Numbered from the stretch's first letter, positions 45,287 to 55,251 are shown. The stretch is DNA of 64,000 bases from Bradyrhizobium sp. LHD-71 (GCF_031157255.1 NZ_JAVIFX010000017.1:109676-173675), one strand, 5' to 3'. The notes: generated from the sequence alone by a model not told the origin. Program-made: numbers and translations.

Positions 45287-47785
45287 ATGCGACTGCTGTT
45301 GCGATTCTTTGGCTTCCTCTTCGCCTTCGGAACGATCCTGTTCCTGGTCGGTGTCGGCGCCGTCGCGGGCTTGGTTTGGCATTTCTCTCGCGACCTGCCG
45401 GACTATTCGCAGTTGCAGGACTACGAGCCGCCGGTGATGACGCGCGTGCACGCGTCGGACGGATCGCTGCTGGGTGAATACGCAAAGGAGCGTCGGCTTT
45501 ACCTGCCGATCCAGGCGGTTCCGAAGTCGGTCATCAACGCCTTCCTGGCTGCGGAAGACAAGAACTTCTACGAGCACGGCGGACTGGATTTTTACGGTAT
45601 GGCGCGCGCCGCCATGCTGTACGCCCAGAACTTTGGTACGAACCGCCGCCCGCAGGGCGCGTCCACGATCACGCAGCAGGTCGCAAAGAACTTCCTTCTG
45701 ACCAACGAGGTGTCGTTCACCCGCAAGATCAAGGAAGCACTTCTGGCGATGCGGATCGAGCGCACCTATTCGAAGGACAAGATCCTCGAGCTCTATCTGA
45801 ACGAAATCTTTCTCGGTCTGAATACGTACGGCATCGCTGCGGCAGCACTCGTCTACTTCGACAAATCGGTGAACGAGCTGACGCTCTCGGAAGCAGCTTA
45901 TCTTGCGGCGTTGCCGAAGGCGCCGTCGTCGCTGCATCCGGTGCGTAATCGTGAGCGGGCGATCGAACGCCGCAACTACGTGATCGACCGCCTTCTCGAA
46001 AACGGCTGGATCAAGCAGGCGGATGCGGACAAAGCGCGCAAGGAGCCGCTGATCGTCGGCAAGCAGAACGTCGCGCACACTTTCGCCGGCGAGTATTTCG
46101 CCGAGGAAGTGCGTCGGGAAATCTTTGAGCGCTACGGCGAGAAGAAGCTTTATGAGGGCGGGTTGTCGGTGCGAACCACGCTCGACCCGAAGCTGCAGGT
46201 GGTTGCGCGCAAGGCTTTGTCTGATGGCCTGGTCCGGTTCGACGAATTGCAGGGCTATCGTGGCGGGATCCAGAAGCTGGATCTGTCGGGCGACTGGGGG
46301 GTGAAACTCGCCGACATCAAGTCGTTATCGGATATCGGCTGGAAAATGGCCGTCGTGCTGGAGAGTCACGACCAGTCGGCGCGCATCGGTTTCCAGCCAC
46401 CGCGTGAGCTTGGCGGCGCCGTTTCCAAGGAACGTCAGACCGGTATCATCACGCTCGACGGTGTGCGCTGGGCGAAGGCCGCATCGGGTCCGACCCGGGG
46501 CAAGGCGCCTGCCAAAGTCAGCCAGGTTCTGGAGCCCGGCGACGTCATTTATGCGGAGCCGCTCACGAAGGACGGCAACAAGGTCGACGGTCAATACCGC
46601 CTGCGACAGGTCCCCGAGGTTTCCGGCGGCCTTGTTGCGATGGATCCGTGGACCGGCCGCGTGCTGGCAATGTCTGGCGGCTTCTCCTTCGACCAGAGCC
46701 AGTTCAACCGCGCGACGCAGGCGTGGCGTCAGCCGGGATCGTCATTCAAGCCGTTGGTCTACTCGGCGGCCCTCGACAACGGCTATACGCCATCGACCGT
46801 GGTTGTGGACGCGCCGATCGAAATCCAGATGGGTAACGGTCAGGTCTGGCGCCCGGAAAACTATTCGACCGGCAAGTATTATGGTCCTCGGACCTTACGC
46901 TACGGGATCGAGCAGTCGCGCAACACGATGACCGTCCGCCTGGCCGAAGACATCGGCATGCCGTTGATCGGCGAATACGCCAAGCGTTTCGGCGTCTATG
47001 ACGAGTTGCCGAACTACCTTTCGTATTCGCTCGGAGCCGGCGAGACGACGGTGATGCGTATGGTGACGGCGTATTCGATGTTTGCCAATGGCGGCCGACG
47101 CATCAAGGCAACGCTGATCGACCGAATCCAGGATCGTTACGGCCATACGATCTTCAAGCACGACCAGCGCGAATGCCGCGGCTGCACTGCGGCCGAGGGC
47201 TGGAAGAGCCAGCCGGAGCCGACGCTCGTCGACCGTCGTGAGCAGGTGATGGATCCGATGACCGCGTACCAGATCACCTCGATGATGGAAGGTGTGATCC
47301 AACGCGGCACCGCAACGAGCCTGAAGGAAGTCGGTAAGCCGCTCGCCGGCAAGACCGGCACCACCAACGACGAGAAGGACGTCTGGTTCGTCGGCTTCTC
47401 CCCGGACATCGCGATCGGCGTCTACATCGGTTACGACAAGCCGCGCCATCTCGGCCGCGGCGTCGCTGGTGGCAATACCGCTGCGCCGATCGTCCGCGAT
47501 TTCATGAAGGTGGCGCTGGCTGATAAGCCAGCGGTGCCGTTCCGCGTGCCGGCCGGCATCAAGCTGATCCGCGTTGATGCCTCGACTGGGATGCGGGCCG
47601 GACCTGGCGAGGGGGGGCGGACCATCCTTGAGGCCTTTAAACCTGGCACGGCTCCGCCGGACAACTATTCGGTGATCGGTGTCGCTGATGCCGACGGGCG
47701 CGGTGGTTGGGGTGGCGGCGACGGCTACCAGCAGCAGGATATGGGGCGCTCGATCATGCGCCCGGGCACGGGCGGACTTTACTGA
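45287..47785 (+). CDS. mrcA: Penicillin-binding protein 1A
   Basis: The 832-residue bifunctional enzyme polymerises and cross-links peptidoglycan. A membrane anchor (about 8-32) is followed by the GT51 glycosyltransferase with AEDKNFYEHGG, GASTITQQVAKN and KIKEALLAMRIERTYSK. An OB-like insert separates it from the transpeptidase, whose SxxK is in PGSSFKPLVYSA, SxN in SRNTMTVR and KTG in GKTGTTNDEKD. The tail is Gly/Gln-rich. It follows the amidase gene on the same strand. The 255-base gap holds a weak hairpin TGGCTAA/TTAGCCA near 45084-45112. Confidence 0.95.
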   Translation: MRLLLRFFGFLFAFGTILFLVGVGAVAGLVWHFSRDLPDYSQLQDYEPPVMTRVHASDGSLLGEYAKERRLYLPIQAVPKSVINAFLAAEDKNFYEHGGLDFYGMARAAMLYAQNFGTNRRPQGASTITQQVAKNFLLTNEVSFTRKIKEALLAMRIERTYSKDKILELYLNEIFLGLNTYGIAAAALVYFDKSVNELTLSEAAYLAALPKAPSSLHPVRNRERAIERRNYVIDRLLENGWIKQADADKARKEPLIVGKQNVAHTFAGEYFAEEVRREIFERYGEKKLYEGGLSVRTTLDPKLQVVARKALSDGLVRFDELQGYRGGIQKLDLSGDWGVKLADIKSLSDIGWKMAVVLESHDQSARIGFQPPRELGGAVSKERQTGIITLDGVRWAKAASGPTRGKAPAKVSQVLEPGDVIYAEPLTKDGNKVDGQYRLRQVPEVSGGLVAMDPWTGRVLAMSGGFSFDQSQFNRATQAWRQPGSSFKPLVYSAALDNGYTPSTVVVDAPIEIQMGNGQVWRPENYSTGKYYGPRTLRYGIEQSRNTMTVRLAEDIGMPLIGEYAKRFGVYDELPNYLSYSLGAGETTVMRMVTAYSMFANGGRRIKATLIDRIQDRYGHTIFKHDQRECRGCTAAEGWKSQPEPTLVDRREQVMDPMTAYQITSMMEGVIQRGTATSLKEVGKPLAGKTGTTNDEKDVWFVGFSPDIAIGVYIGYDKPRHLGRGVAGGNTAAPIVRDFMKVALADKPAVPFRVPAGIKLIRVDASTGMRAGPGEGGRTILEAFKPGTAPPDNYSVIGVADADGRGGWGGGDGYQQQDMGRSIMRPGTGGLY

Positions 47786-47895
47786 CACACTTGGCGCGCC
47801 TATCTCCAGGGATATGGCCGTCTGACAATCGTCCGGTGGCGGCACATCGAGCCGACCGGAAAATGATGTAGGCGCCATCCACTGGAGAGTGGCCC

Positions 47896-49014
47896 ATGCT
47901 CTATGTCGACCTTCCTGCCAAGCGGGATTTGCAGTCTTTGGCGCTGACAAGATCGGACGCCTGTGTGTCGATCTATCTTGCGACAACACCTGTCAGCCAG
48001 AATATCGAGCGGAGCCGGATCAATCTGGCGAATCTGATCAAGGCGGCCATCGTGCAGCTGGATCAGAAGGGATTCGACAAGCGCCGGGCGGCGATGCTGC
48101 GGGAGCAGCTTGACGATTTGCTGGACGATGACGAGTTCTGGCGTCATCAGGCCCACAGCCTTGCGATTCTCGCCACTCCGGACTCAATTCGAACCTGGCG
48201 GCTCGCCAACAGGCTTGTGGATTTGTTTGAAGTCGCTGATCGCTTTCATCTCAAGCCGTTGCTGCGGGCGATCGCGTTTCCGCATTCGGCGTACGTGCTG
48301 GCGCTGTCTGAAAATGCGGTTCGACTGGTGGAGGTCTCGCCGGATATCCCCGCGGCCGATGTGCATGTGCCGCGGTTGCCGAAGGATGCTGCAAGCGCAG
48401 TCGGCAAATCCACGATCAACGATCGATCGCCCAGCGGACGTGTGCACGGTTCGGAGGGCCAGAAGGTCCGCCTGGCGCAGTTTGTTCGACAGATCGATGC
48501 CGCGCTTCGTCCGATTCTCGCGGCCTCCGATGCTCCACTGATTTTGGCCGCGGCCGAGCCGCTTGCATCGCTCTTCAGGACGGTCAGTACGTTGCACGTG
48601 ATCAATGGAACAATCGGCGGGAGCCCCGATCGGACGACGAACGCGGAGCTGGCCTCCGCTGCCCGGCCCGTCCTCGATGCGGCTTATGCGCGCGAGATTG
48701 AGAATCTGAAGAAGCTCTTTGAGCAGCGCGCCGGCCAGAGACGCACGACCACGGACGTGTCCGACGCAGCTCGTGCAGCAACTTTCGGCGGCATCGATAC
48801 GATCCTTGTCGATATGGATACCCTTGTACCCGGAACTGTCGATGAGGCGACAGGGGCAGTGACCTTCGCTGCGGAAAACGACGCGGCCGCCTATGGTGTC
48901 GTCGACGAGATCGCCCTCAGGGCTATGCTGTCGGGAGCACGCGTGATGGCAGTGAGAAAGGACGATATCCCGGGCGGCAAGGAGCTTGCCGCGATCCTAC
49001 GCTCGCCAATCTGA
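47896..49014 (+). CDS. baeRF-family (eRF1-like) protein
   Basis: The 372-residue protein is of the bacterial archaeo-eukaryotic release-factor-like family (baeRF), predicted to act at ribosomes. It starts with LYVDLPAKRDLQSLALTRSD and has a middle domain resembling the eRF1 C-terminal part (LRPILAASDAPLILAAAEPL and INGTIGGSPDR) and the ending GARVMAVRKDDIPGGKELAAIL. I see no GGQ motif of true release factors. A GGAGAGT stands before the ATG. It follows the penicillin-binding protein by 110 bases. Exact biology of the family is not established. Confidence 0.8.
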   Translation: MLYVDLPAKRDLQSLALTRSDACVSIYLATTPVSQNIERSRINLANLIKAAIVQLDQKGFDKRRAAMLREQLDDLLDDDEFWRHQAHSLAILATPDSIRTWRLANRLVDLFEVADRFHLKPLLRAIAFPHSAYVLALSENAVRLVEVSPDIPAADVHVPRLPKDAASAVGKSTINDRSPSGRVHGSEGQKVRLAQFVRQIDAALRPILAASDAPLILAAAEPLASLFRTVSTLHVINGTIGGSPDRTTNAELASAARPVLDAAYAREIENLKKLFEQRAGQRRTTTDVSDAARAATFGGIDTILVDMDTLVPGTVDEATGAVTFAAENDAAAYGVVDEIALRAMLSGARVMAVRKDDIPGGKELAAILRSPI

Positions 49015-49105
49015 ATTTGAACATGTTGGCTCGCTCACCGAGCCGTGGCGACCGCGCTGCACGAAGCTGAGATCGCCACTTTACGACGCCAGGCGCCATC
49101 CGAAC

Positions 49106-50368
49106 TCAGCCGCCGCAGGCCGCCGCTCGCTTGAGGAGGAAGGCTTTCTCGCGCTCATTGCGGGTGAGTTCAGCGGCGCGCTCGAATTCAATCCTGGCTT
49201 CGGCGAGCCGGCCTGCGCGGAACAGGAAATCCCCCTTTGCGGCGGGCAGGGGAGCGTAGTTGCGCAGGGCTGCGGCTTGCGCGATCTCGTCTATGAGCTT
49301 TAGGCCGGCCTCTGGGCCGAACGCCATGCTGACGGCGATGGCGCGATTGAGATCGACCACTGGTGACGGCATGACCTTGCTCAGGGTGCCGTAGAGATAT
49401 GCGATCTTCTTCCAATCCGTCTCCACCGCCTTGCGTGCCCTTGCATGACAAGCGGCGAGCGCAGCCTGCAGGGCGTAGGGGCCGTTCCCACCTCCCAAGC
49501 TTTCGGCACGTTCCAGAGCGGCGAGACCTCGGCGGATCAGAAGCTGGTTCCAGCGTGCGCGGTTCTGTTCGGTCAACGACACCAGCGAGCCGTCGGGCGC
49601 AGTGCGGGTGGCCAGACGCGAGGCCTGGATTTCCATCAGCGCGAGAAGGCCAAAGACCTCGGGCTCGTTGGGCGCAAGGCTGGCGAGGATGCGGCCCAGA
49701 CGCTGCGCCTCGGCACATAGGGCCGGACGGATCAGGTCTTCGCCGGCTGTCGCCGCATAGCCCTCGTTGAAAATCAGGTAGATGACCTCCAGGACGGAGG
49801 CCATGCGCTCGTTTCGTTCGTTGCCGCGCGGCACCTCGAAGGTCAGTCCGGCGCCGCCGAGCGTTGCTTTGGCGCGGACGATACGCTGGGCAATGGTCGC
49901 TTCGTTGGAAAGAAAGGCGCGGGCGATCTCGTCCGTCGTCAACCCGCCGATAAGGCGCAGGGTCAGGGCCGCGCGCGCCTCTTTGGACAAGACCGGATGA
50001 CATGCGACGAAGAGCAGGCTCAGAAGCTCGTCTCCGACGTCGTCGTCTATAGCCTCTTCAATCTGTTCGACGCTGCTATCGCGTTCGTCATCAAGGTCTC
50101 GCGCGATCTCCGTGTGCTTGCGCTCGAGCATCTTGTTACGACGCATGCCGTCGATCGCGCGGCGTTTCGCCGCCGCCATCAGCCAGGCGCCCGGGTTGTT
50201 CGGAACGCCGCTTTTCGGCCATTCGGACAGGGCGGAAACGAGAGCATCCTGCGCGAGCTCTTCGGCAAGGCCCACGTCGCGCACGAAGCGGGCCAGGCCC
50301 GCGATGAGCCTGGCCTGTTCGATCCGGAAGACCGTCTCGATTGTCTGGTGCGTTTGCCTTGTGGCCAC
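49106..50368 (-). CDS. ECF sigma factor with long C-terminal TPR-like extension (ECF42 type)
   Basis: The 420-residue protein has an ECF sigma core: sigma-2 (about 10-85, with LAEELAQDALVSALSEWP) and sigma-4 (about 115-170, LIGGLTTDEIARAFLSNEATIAQRIVRAK), then about 240 residues of helical repeats ending AAELTRNEREKAFLLKRA. This layout fits the ECF42 group, usually coded with a DGPF/YciI protein and no anti-sigma factor. That partner is the next gene upstream, 60 bases away. The start is a GTG at 50368. Confidence 0.9.
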   Translation of the reverse strand: MATRQTHQTIETVFRIEQARLIAGLARFVRDVGLAEELAQDALVSALSEWPKSGVPNNPGAWLMAAAKRRAIDGMRRNKMLERKHTEIARDLDDERDSSVEQIEEAIDDDVGDELLSLLFVACHPVLSKEARAALTLRLIGGLTTDEIARAFLSNEATIAQRIVRAKATLGGAGLTFEVPRGNERNERMASVLEVIYLIFNEGYAATAGEDLIRPALCAEAQRLGRILASLAPNEPEVFGLLALMEIQASRLATRTAPDGSLVSLTEQNRARWNQLLIRRGLAALERAESLGGGNGPYALQAALAACHARARKAVETDWKKIAYLYGTLSKVMPSPVVDLNRAIAVSMAFGPEAGLKLIDEIAQAAALRNYAPLPAAKGDFLFRAGRLAEARIEFERAAELTRNEREKAFLLKRAAACGG

Positions 50369-50428
50369 CCATCCCGCTTAAAGGACAGGCAGGGGACGAG
50401 GCAAGTCACGGCGGCGACAGAATGAGCC

Positions 50429-50854
50429 TTAGTGGCCCTCCGTCTTGTCGCGGTTCCGCTGATGCAGTTCGGCGAGCTCCGGCGTCAGCACTTCGCCAAA
50501 ATCGGTGTCAAACTCGACCACCTCGCGGATCTCGATCTCGCTCGGTCCCGGCATTGGATTGGGGCAGCGTTTCACCCACTCGATCGCCTCGGCCATGTCC
50601 TTGACCTGCCACAGCCAGAAGCCGGCGACGAGTTCCCGCGTCTCGGCGAAAGGTCCGTCGATCACGGTGCGGCTTGCTCCGTCGAAGGCGACGCGCTTTC
50701 CTTTTGCCGACGAGCGCAGGCCTTCGCCGGCGAGCATAATGCCGGCGTTGATCAGTTCCTCGTTGTACTTGCCCATAGCCCCGATGAGTTCGGTCGAGGG
50801 CATGATGCCCGCTTCGCTGTCCTTCGTCGCCTTAACCATCACCATTACGCGCAT
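50429..50854 (-). CDS. YciI-like DGPF-domain protein
   Basis: This 141-residue protein has a YCII fold: MRVMVMVKATKDSEAGI at the start and the name-giving DGPFAETRELVAGFW in the middle. DGPF proteins accompany ECF42 sigma factors; their role is not clear. The start at 50854 has GAGGAG eight bases before it; the ATG at 50860 is too close to that site. It precedes the sigma factor and is likely transcribed with it. Confidence 0.9.
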   Translation of the reverse strand: MRVMVMVKATKDSEAGIMPSTELIGAMGKYNEELINAGIMLAGEGLRSSAKGKRVAFDGASRTVIDGPFAETRELVAGFWLWQVKDMAEAIEWVKRCPNPMPGPSEIEIREVVEFDTDFGEVLTPELAELHQRNRDKTEGH

Positions 50855-50976
50855 CGTCATATCTCCTCTGATCTGGAGGCCAAGATGGCCTTCCTGCTCA
50901 CACGACGAACGGGGATCGGTGCGATCGACATTCCCGCTGAAATTTTTTCAAAATCTGGAGCGACGAGCCGGGGGCC

Positions 50977-51366
50977 TTAAGGGATGCCCTCAGGAAATTG
51001 CGGCAACTCGTCGGTGATCCTCACCCAATCGAGCTTTTCGCTGACCCAGATGTGGTCGGTCGGCGAGAATGCGTTGCGATCATCGAACAACGCCAGCGCG
51101 AGGCCCGCCGCAGTCCCGTTGACTCGCCAGGAACCGATCCGGGTGCCGCACTGGCTGCAAAAGACACGCTCGATCCGCTCCGAGGTTGGATAACGCGCCG
51201 TCGGCCCCCTCAGCGTGATGGCCTCCTGCGCGAACTGGGCGCGGGCAAAGAATGGCGCGGCGAACGATTTCTGGCACAGGCGGCAATGGCAGATGCGGAC
51301 GTTGATCGGCTCGCCTTCTGCCTTGAATCGCACCGCGCCGCAGAGACAGCCGCCTTCGTGCATCAT
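50977..51366 (-). CDS. GFA-family (glutathione-dependent formaldehyde-activating enzyme-like) protein
   Basis: The 129-residue protein has the zinc-binding GFA/CENP-V fold with cysteine pairs in GGCLCGAVRF, ICHCRLCQKSF and VFCSQCGTRIG. Family proteins were linked to glutathione-formaldehyde chemistry, but the role of most is unclear. The start is one of two adjacent ATG codons at 51366 and 51363. It converges away from prfB with a repeat element between them. No formaldehyde dehydrogenase is nearby. Confidence 0.88.
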   Translation of the reverse strand: MMHEGGCLCGAVRFKAEGEPINVRICHCRLCQKSFAAPFFARAQFAQEAITLRGPTARYPTSERIERVFCSQCGTRIGSWRVNGTAAGLALALFDDRNAFSPTDHIWVSEKLDWVRITDELPQFPEGIP

Positions 51367-51530
51367 GGCTCGTGCCTTTTGTGTAATCGTGACATGGGCA
51401 TAGTTGTTTCGAAATAAACCATACCCCTCAGGCGCGTTCCAGATCGATCCGCAAGGGGAAGCGCCTGACAATGCACGCCAATTGAGCATTGCGCAGGCCG
51501 GTGAGGGCGGCTACATCGGACGCTGTTGTC

Positions 51531-51553
51531 ATGGCCGGGCTCGTCCTGGCCAT
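51531..51553. repeat. REP-like palindrome
   Basis: ATGGCCGGG (51531-51539) and CCTGGCCAT (51545-51553) form a 9-base inverted repeat with one mismatch and a five-base spacer. It resembles the dispersed ATGGCCGGG palindromes of Bradyrhizobium and its relatives. It stands just before prfB. Confidence 0.6.
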
Positions 51554-51588
51554 CCTCGTCTTTATATTGTTACTAGGCCTAGGGTTGC

Positions 51589-52720
51589 ATGCGCGCGGAA
51601 ATCGAGAGACTTGTTGAAGAGATCAAGCAGTCGGTCGGGCTGCTGAGGAGGCATCTTTGACGTCGATGCATCGACGGCGCGGCTGGCTGAGCTGAACAAG
51701 CTCGCCGAGGATCCCGATCTCTGGAACGACCCCCAGAAGGCACAGAAGCTGATGCAGGAGCGCACCTCGCTCGAGGAGCAGCTCACCGGCATTGGCAAGG
51801 TCGAGCGCGAGCTCGAAGACCAGATCGGCATGATCGAGCTCGGCGAGGCTGAAGATGACGCCGGTGTGGTGGCGGAGGCCGAACAGGCGCTGCGAGCGCT
51901 GAAGAAGGAGGTCGCGCGCCGCGAACTCGAGGCGCTGCTCGCGGGCGAGGCCGACGCCAACGACAGCTATCTCGAAGTCCATGCGGGTGCTGGCGGCACC
52001 GAGAGCCAGGACTGGGCCGCGATGTTGCTGCGCATGTATTCGCGCTGGGCCGAACAGCACGGTTACAAGATCGAGCTCCTGGAAGAGACCGAGGGGGAAG
52101 AGGCGGGCATCAAGTCCGCGACGCTGCAGATCAAGGGTCACAACGCCTATGGCTGGCTGAAGACGGAGGGTGGGGTGCATCGCCTTGTGCGCATCTCGCC
52201 GTTCGATTCCAATGCCCGGCGGCACACGTCCTTTTCTTCCGTGGCGGTGTTTCCGGTGATCGACGATCGCATCCAGATCGACATCAAGGAATCGGATGTG
52301 CGTACCGATACGATGCGCTCGGGCGGCGCCGGCGGTCAGCACGTCAACAAAACCGAGTCCGCGGTGCGGCTGACACACATGCCGACAGGCATTGCGGTCG
52401 TCTGCCAGGCCGGCCGTTCGCAGCATAAGAACCGCGCGCAAGCGTGGGACATGCTGCGCTCGCGGCTTTATGAGCTCGAACTGAAGAAGCGCGAGGCGCA
52501 AGCCGCCGCTGACCAGGCAGCGAAGACCGACATCGGTTGGGGGCACCAGATCAGGTCGTATGTGCTGCAGCCGTACCAGATGGTGAAGGACCTGCGCACC
52601 GGCGTGCAGACCTCCGACACGCAGGGCGTGCTCGACGGTGACCTTGACGAGTTCATGGCGGCGACGCTCGCGCAAAAGGCCTTCGGCGGCGGGCCCGGTG
52701 AAGTCGAAGACGTGGACTAG
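51589..52720 (+). CDS. prfB: Peptide chain release factor 2, expressed by +1 frameshift
   Basis: RF2 ends translation at UGA and UAA. The gene is in two frames: 51589-51657 encodes 23 residues and meets a UGA at 51658; reading continues after a +1 shift at 51659 to 52720, giving about 376 residues. The body has the SPF stop-codon motif in [18 protein letters not shown] and the GGQ motif in [18 protein letters not shown]. All structure fits a normal RF2. The next gene starts five bases after its stop, so threonine dehydratase is likely in the same transcript. Confidence 0.96.
51646..51661 (+). promoter_or_regulatory. Programmed +1 frameshift site of prfB
   Basis: The internal Shine-Dalgarno-like AGGAGG (51646-51651) lies three bases before CTT (51655-51657), the UGA stop (51658-51660) and C (51661). 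This AGGAGG-CAT-CTT-TGA-C arrangement is the same as the classic RF2 autoregulatory site: low RF2 lets the ribosome slip forward at CTT and read GAC. Confidence 0.95.
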
Positions 52721-52725
52721 GTCGC

Positions 52726-53979
52726 ATGAGCAAGACGACGACGGTCACGTTTGAAGATGTTCGCAAAGCGGCGGATCGGATCGCGTCGAGCGTCATCCAC
52801 ACGCCTTTCATTCATTCCCAGACGTTATCGGAAATCGCTGGCGCAGAGATCTGGATCAAGCTCGAAAATCTGCAGTTTACCGCGTCGTTCAAGGAACGCG
52901 GCGCTGCCAACAAGCTCAGCACACTTTCGGCGGCGGAGGCCAAGCGCGGCGTCATCGCCATGTCGGCGGGTAATCATGCGCAGGCCGTCGCCTATCATGC
53001 GCAGCGGCTCGGCATCAGCGCGACCATCGTCATGCCGAAGTCGACGCCGTTTGTGAAGGTATCGCGCACCAGGCATCACGGCGCTCGCGTTCTTCTCGAG
53101 GGCGAAACACTTGCGGATGCGGCCGCCTTCGCCCACGCGCTGGCTGCAAAAGAAAATCTGATCTTCGTTCATCCCTATGACGACGCGGCCGTGATTGCCG
53201 GACAAGGAACGGTCGCCCTCGAAATGCTGGGCGAAAGGCCGGCACTCGACTGCATTGTCGTGCCGGTCGGCGGCGGCGGACTTGCCGCCGGTGCCGCCGT
53301 CGCGGCCGATGGGCTCGGCCGGCCGACCAAGATCGTCGGCGTCGAGGTGGAGTCCTACGCCGCCGCGGCGCAGACTCTCGCAGGGGCCGCAATTTCGGTG
53401 GGCGGCGCCACCATCGCCGAGGGAATCGCGGTTCGGGACGTCGGCGCATTGCCGATGTCGATGCTCAGGGCGCACGGCGTGGATGTCGTGACGGTATCCG
53501 AACGCCAGATCGAACGCGCGGTCATTCTGCTGGTCGAAATCGAGAAGACCGTTGCGGAGGGCGCAGGCGCTGCGCCGCTTGCAGCCGTGCTTGCCCACCG
53601 CGATCGCTTCGCCGGCAAGCGGGTCGGATTGGTCATCTCAGGCGGCAATATCGATACGCGCATCCTTGCAAACGTTCTGATGCGCGGTCTCGTTCGCGAC
53701 GGCCGCCTGATACGTCTGACGGTCGAAGTGCAGGACAGGCCGGGCGCGCTTGCAAAAATCACGGAGTCGGTCGCGCGCACCGGCGGCAACATCGTCGAAG
53801 TCCAGCACCAGCGCTTTTTCGGCGTGCTGTCTGCAAACATCGCCGAAATCGAACTTCTGATCGAAGCGCAGGATGCACGCCATGCTGACGCGATTGTCGA
53901 GGACTTGAGGGCCGGGGGTGCGCATGTGCGGCAACGCGAATTTGCCGCCGACGTGCCGGTGCTCGATACGCTGGCCTGA
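52726..53979 (+). CDS. Threonine dehydratase with ACT domain
   Basis: The 417-residue PLP enzyme removes ammonia from threonine to give 2-oxobutanoate. The cofactor lysine is K56 in FTASFKERGA; the phosphate cup is GGGGLAAG in the middle. The last 75 residues form an ACT domain (VEVQDRPGALAKITE), as in TdcB-like enzymes of this length, not the longer IlvA. It starts five bases after prfB. It may feed isoleucine synthesis or threonine breakdown; which one is not visible. Confidence 0.92.
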   Translation: MSKTTTVTFEDVRKAADRIASSVIHTPFIHSQTLSEIAGAEIWIKLENLQFTASFKERGAANKLSTLSAAEAKRGVIAMSAGNHAQAVAYHAQRLGISATIVMPKSTPFVKVSRTRHHGARVLLEGETLADAAAFAHALAAKENLIFVHPYDDAAVIAGQGTVALEMLGERPALDCIVVPVGGGGLAAGAAVAADGLGRPTKIVGVEVESYAAAAQTLAGAAISVGGATIAEGIAVRDVGALPMSMLRAHGVDVVTVSERQIERAVILLVEIEKTVAEGAGAAPLAAVLAHRDRFAGKRVGLVISGGNIDTRILANVLMRGLVRDGRLIRLTVEVQDRPGALAKITESVARTGGNIVEVQHQRFFGVLSANIAEIELLIEAQDARHADAIVEDLRAGGAHVRQREFAADVPVLDTLA

Positions 53980-54528
53980 TCAGTCCGACGCAACAGCCAG
54001 CGACTTCAGGATAAAGTCGGCGCGCTCTCCGACACTAACTTTCGGCAGCACCAGAGGCTCATAGCCCAACGCCGGATAGGCCTTGAGCAGGCGCCGGTAT
54101 TCTTCGACGGCCGCTTCGTAGGCGTGGGGCCGCTCTGCATCCGTCACGTAAATTTCGGGCCAGGGCGGCGTCAGGAAAGCCTGGCGGTGAAAACGATGGG
54201 CGCTGATTGTACCCGCTGCGGGCTCGCCACTCGAATGTTCGAGGGCGACAGCCGCATCGATCAGACCTCTGTCGAAGAACACCCATCCTTGAAGCAGGGC
54301 CGCCGCCGAAAGGTCCGCCTGCGCCATCGCCACGGCGCGGCGCGCAAAGGCAGTGCCATTCACCCACGGCAGCGCTGCGCCATCGCCCTCAAGTTCTTGC
54401 TTGACGATGCGTCGGCCAGGTTCATCGACCGTCGCAAAACCTCGCCGGCTCAGCTCGGCGAGCAGCGTCGATTTGCCACCACTCGAACAGCCGGAAATCA
54501 GCACAAATCGTTCGATCGTTGCCTCCAT
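53980..54528 (-). CDS. P-loop ATPase of AAA_28 type
   Basis: This 182-residue protein has a Walker A motif in ISGCSSGGKSTLLAEL and looks like a small nucleotide kinase fold (AAA_28) with EPGRRIV after strand two and FFDRGLID as the probable Walker B region. Such proteins are predicted kinases of unknown substrate. The stop is directly beside that of threonine dehydratase (convergent, no gap). No partner gene is evident. Confidence 0.82.
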   Translation of the reverse strand: MEATIERFVLISGCSSGGKSTLLAELSRRGFATVDEPGRRIVKQELEGDGAALPWVNGTAFARRAVAMAQADLSAAALLQGWVFFDRGLIDAAVALEHSSGEPAAGTISAHRFHRQAFLTPPWPEIYVTDAERPHAYEAAVEEYRRLLKAYPALGYEPLVLPKVSVGERADFILKSLAVASD

Positions 54529-54663
54529 CAGGTCGTGATGAGATGTTGTCGGATCGACACTTCATTGGTCGTGTCGCACACCGGAACGATGATTCTGGTT
54601 GGCATGAAGTTGTTGTTGGCTCGTGAGATCGAGCGCGGCGATGAGACACCTGGCGTGGCGCGC

Positions 54664-55251
54664 TCAAGCCGATTGTGACCAGCCCAGCCGTTCGGACGGT
54701 CCGAGCACCGATCGCGATGCCGGCAGAATTCGTCCGCAGAGTGTAACGTTCACTTCCTTCTCGAAGTACTCAACGATGTTGTGCCGATCGAAAGTCCCTT
54801 CAAGGCTCACCACCTGCAAGGACGCAAGAATGTGTGTAACCTTGGCGGCGCCGTCGCCGAACGGCAGCAGCAGTCGTTCGCACTCGACCCGATGGCCCTC
54901 CGGATCCGAAGTGGCGATCGACATGTAGATCATGCTGGCCGACGTCACGCAGGCGTCCAGTCCCGACCTGAAGATGCCGCGCAGCGGCTCGGGAATCGAT
55001 TCAGCGGAGGCGCCGGGGCCGAATGCCTCGAAGAGGTATGCTCCGCCATAGAGGGGCCGATAACAGCGTTCGCCATCCTTTTCGTCGATTGCCCAGACCA
55101 GCATTTTTCGGGGATCGTGCGCGCGCTCGCCCGGCGAGAAATCCGCAAACCGCGGCAAGCCGGTCTTCGCATGCAGCGCCTGCCAGTGAAATGCAAAGTT
55201 TCGCTGGCTGATCGCCTTGATAGCGTCAATGGGAATGACGTTGAACTGCAT
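54664..55251 (-). CDS. PAS_5-type protein
   Basis: The 195-residue protein has the layout of alphaproteobacterial PAS_5 (DUF1491-like in older lists) proteins: FAFHWQALHAKTGLPRFADF, the segment ACVTSASMIYMSIAT and the core LLPFGDGAAKVTHILASL. No output domain is attached. It may be a soluble sensor or a regulator partner; the role is unknown. The family call rests on the C-terminal block and is made by eye. Confidence 0.7.
   Translation of the reverse strand: MQFNVIPIDAIKAISQRNFAFHWQALHAKTGLPRFADFSPGERAHDPRKMLVWAIDEKDGERCYRPLYGGAYLFEAFGPGASAESIPEPLRGIFRSGLDACVTSASMIYMSIATSDPEGHRVECERLLLPFGDGAAKVTHILASLQVVSLEGTFDRHNIVEYFEKEVNVTLCGRILPASRSVLGPSERLGWSQSA

Noticed and set aside
51573..51582. Ten-base palindrome CTAGGCCTAG before prfB
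   Set aside because: Too short and lies where the start region is; no partner site seen.
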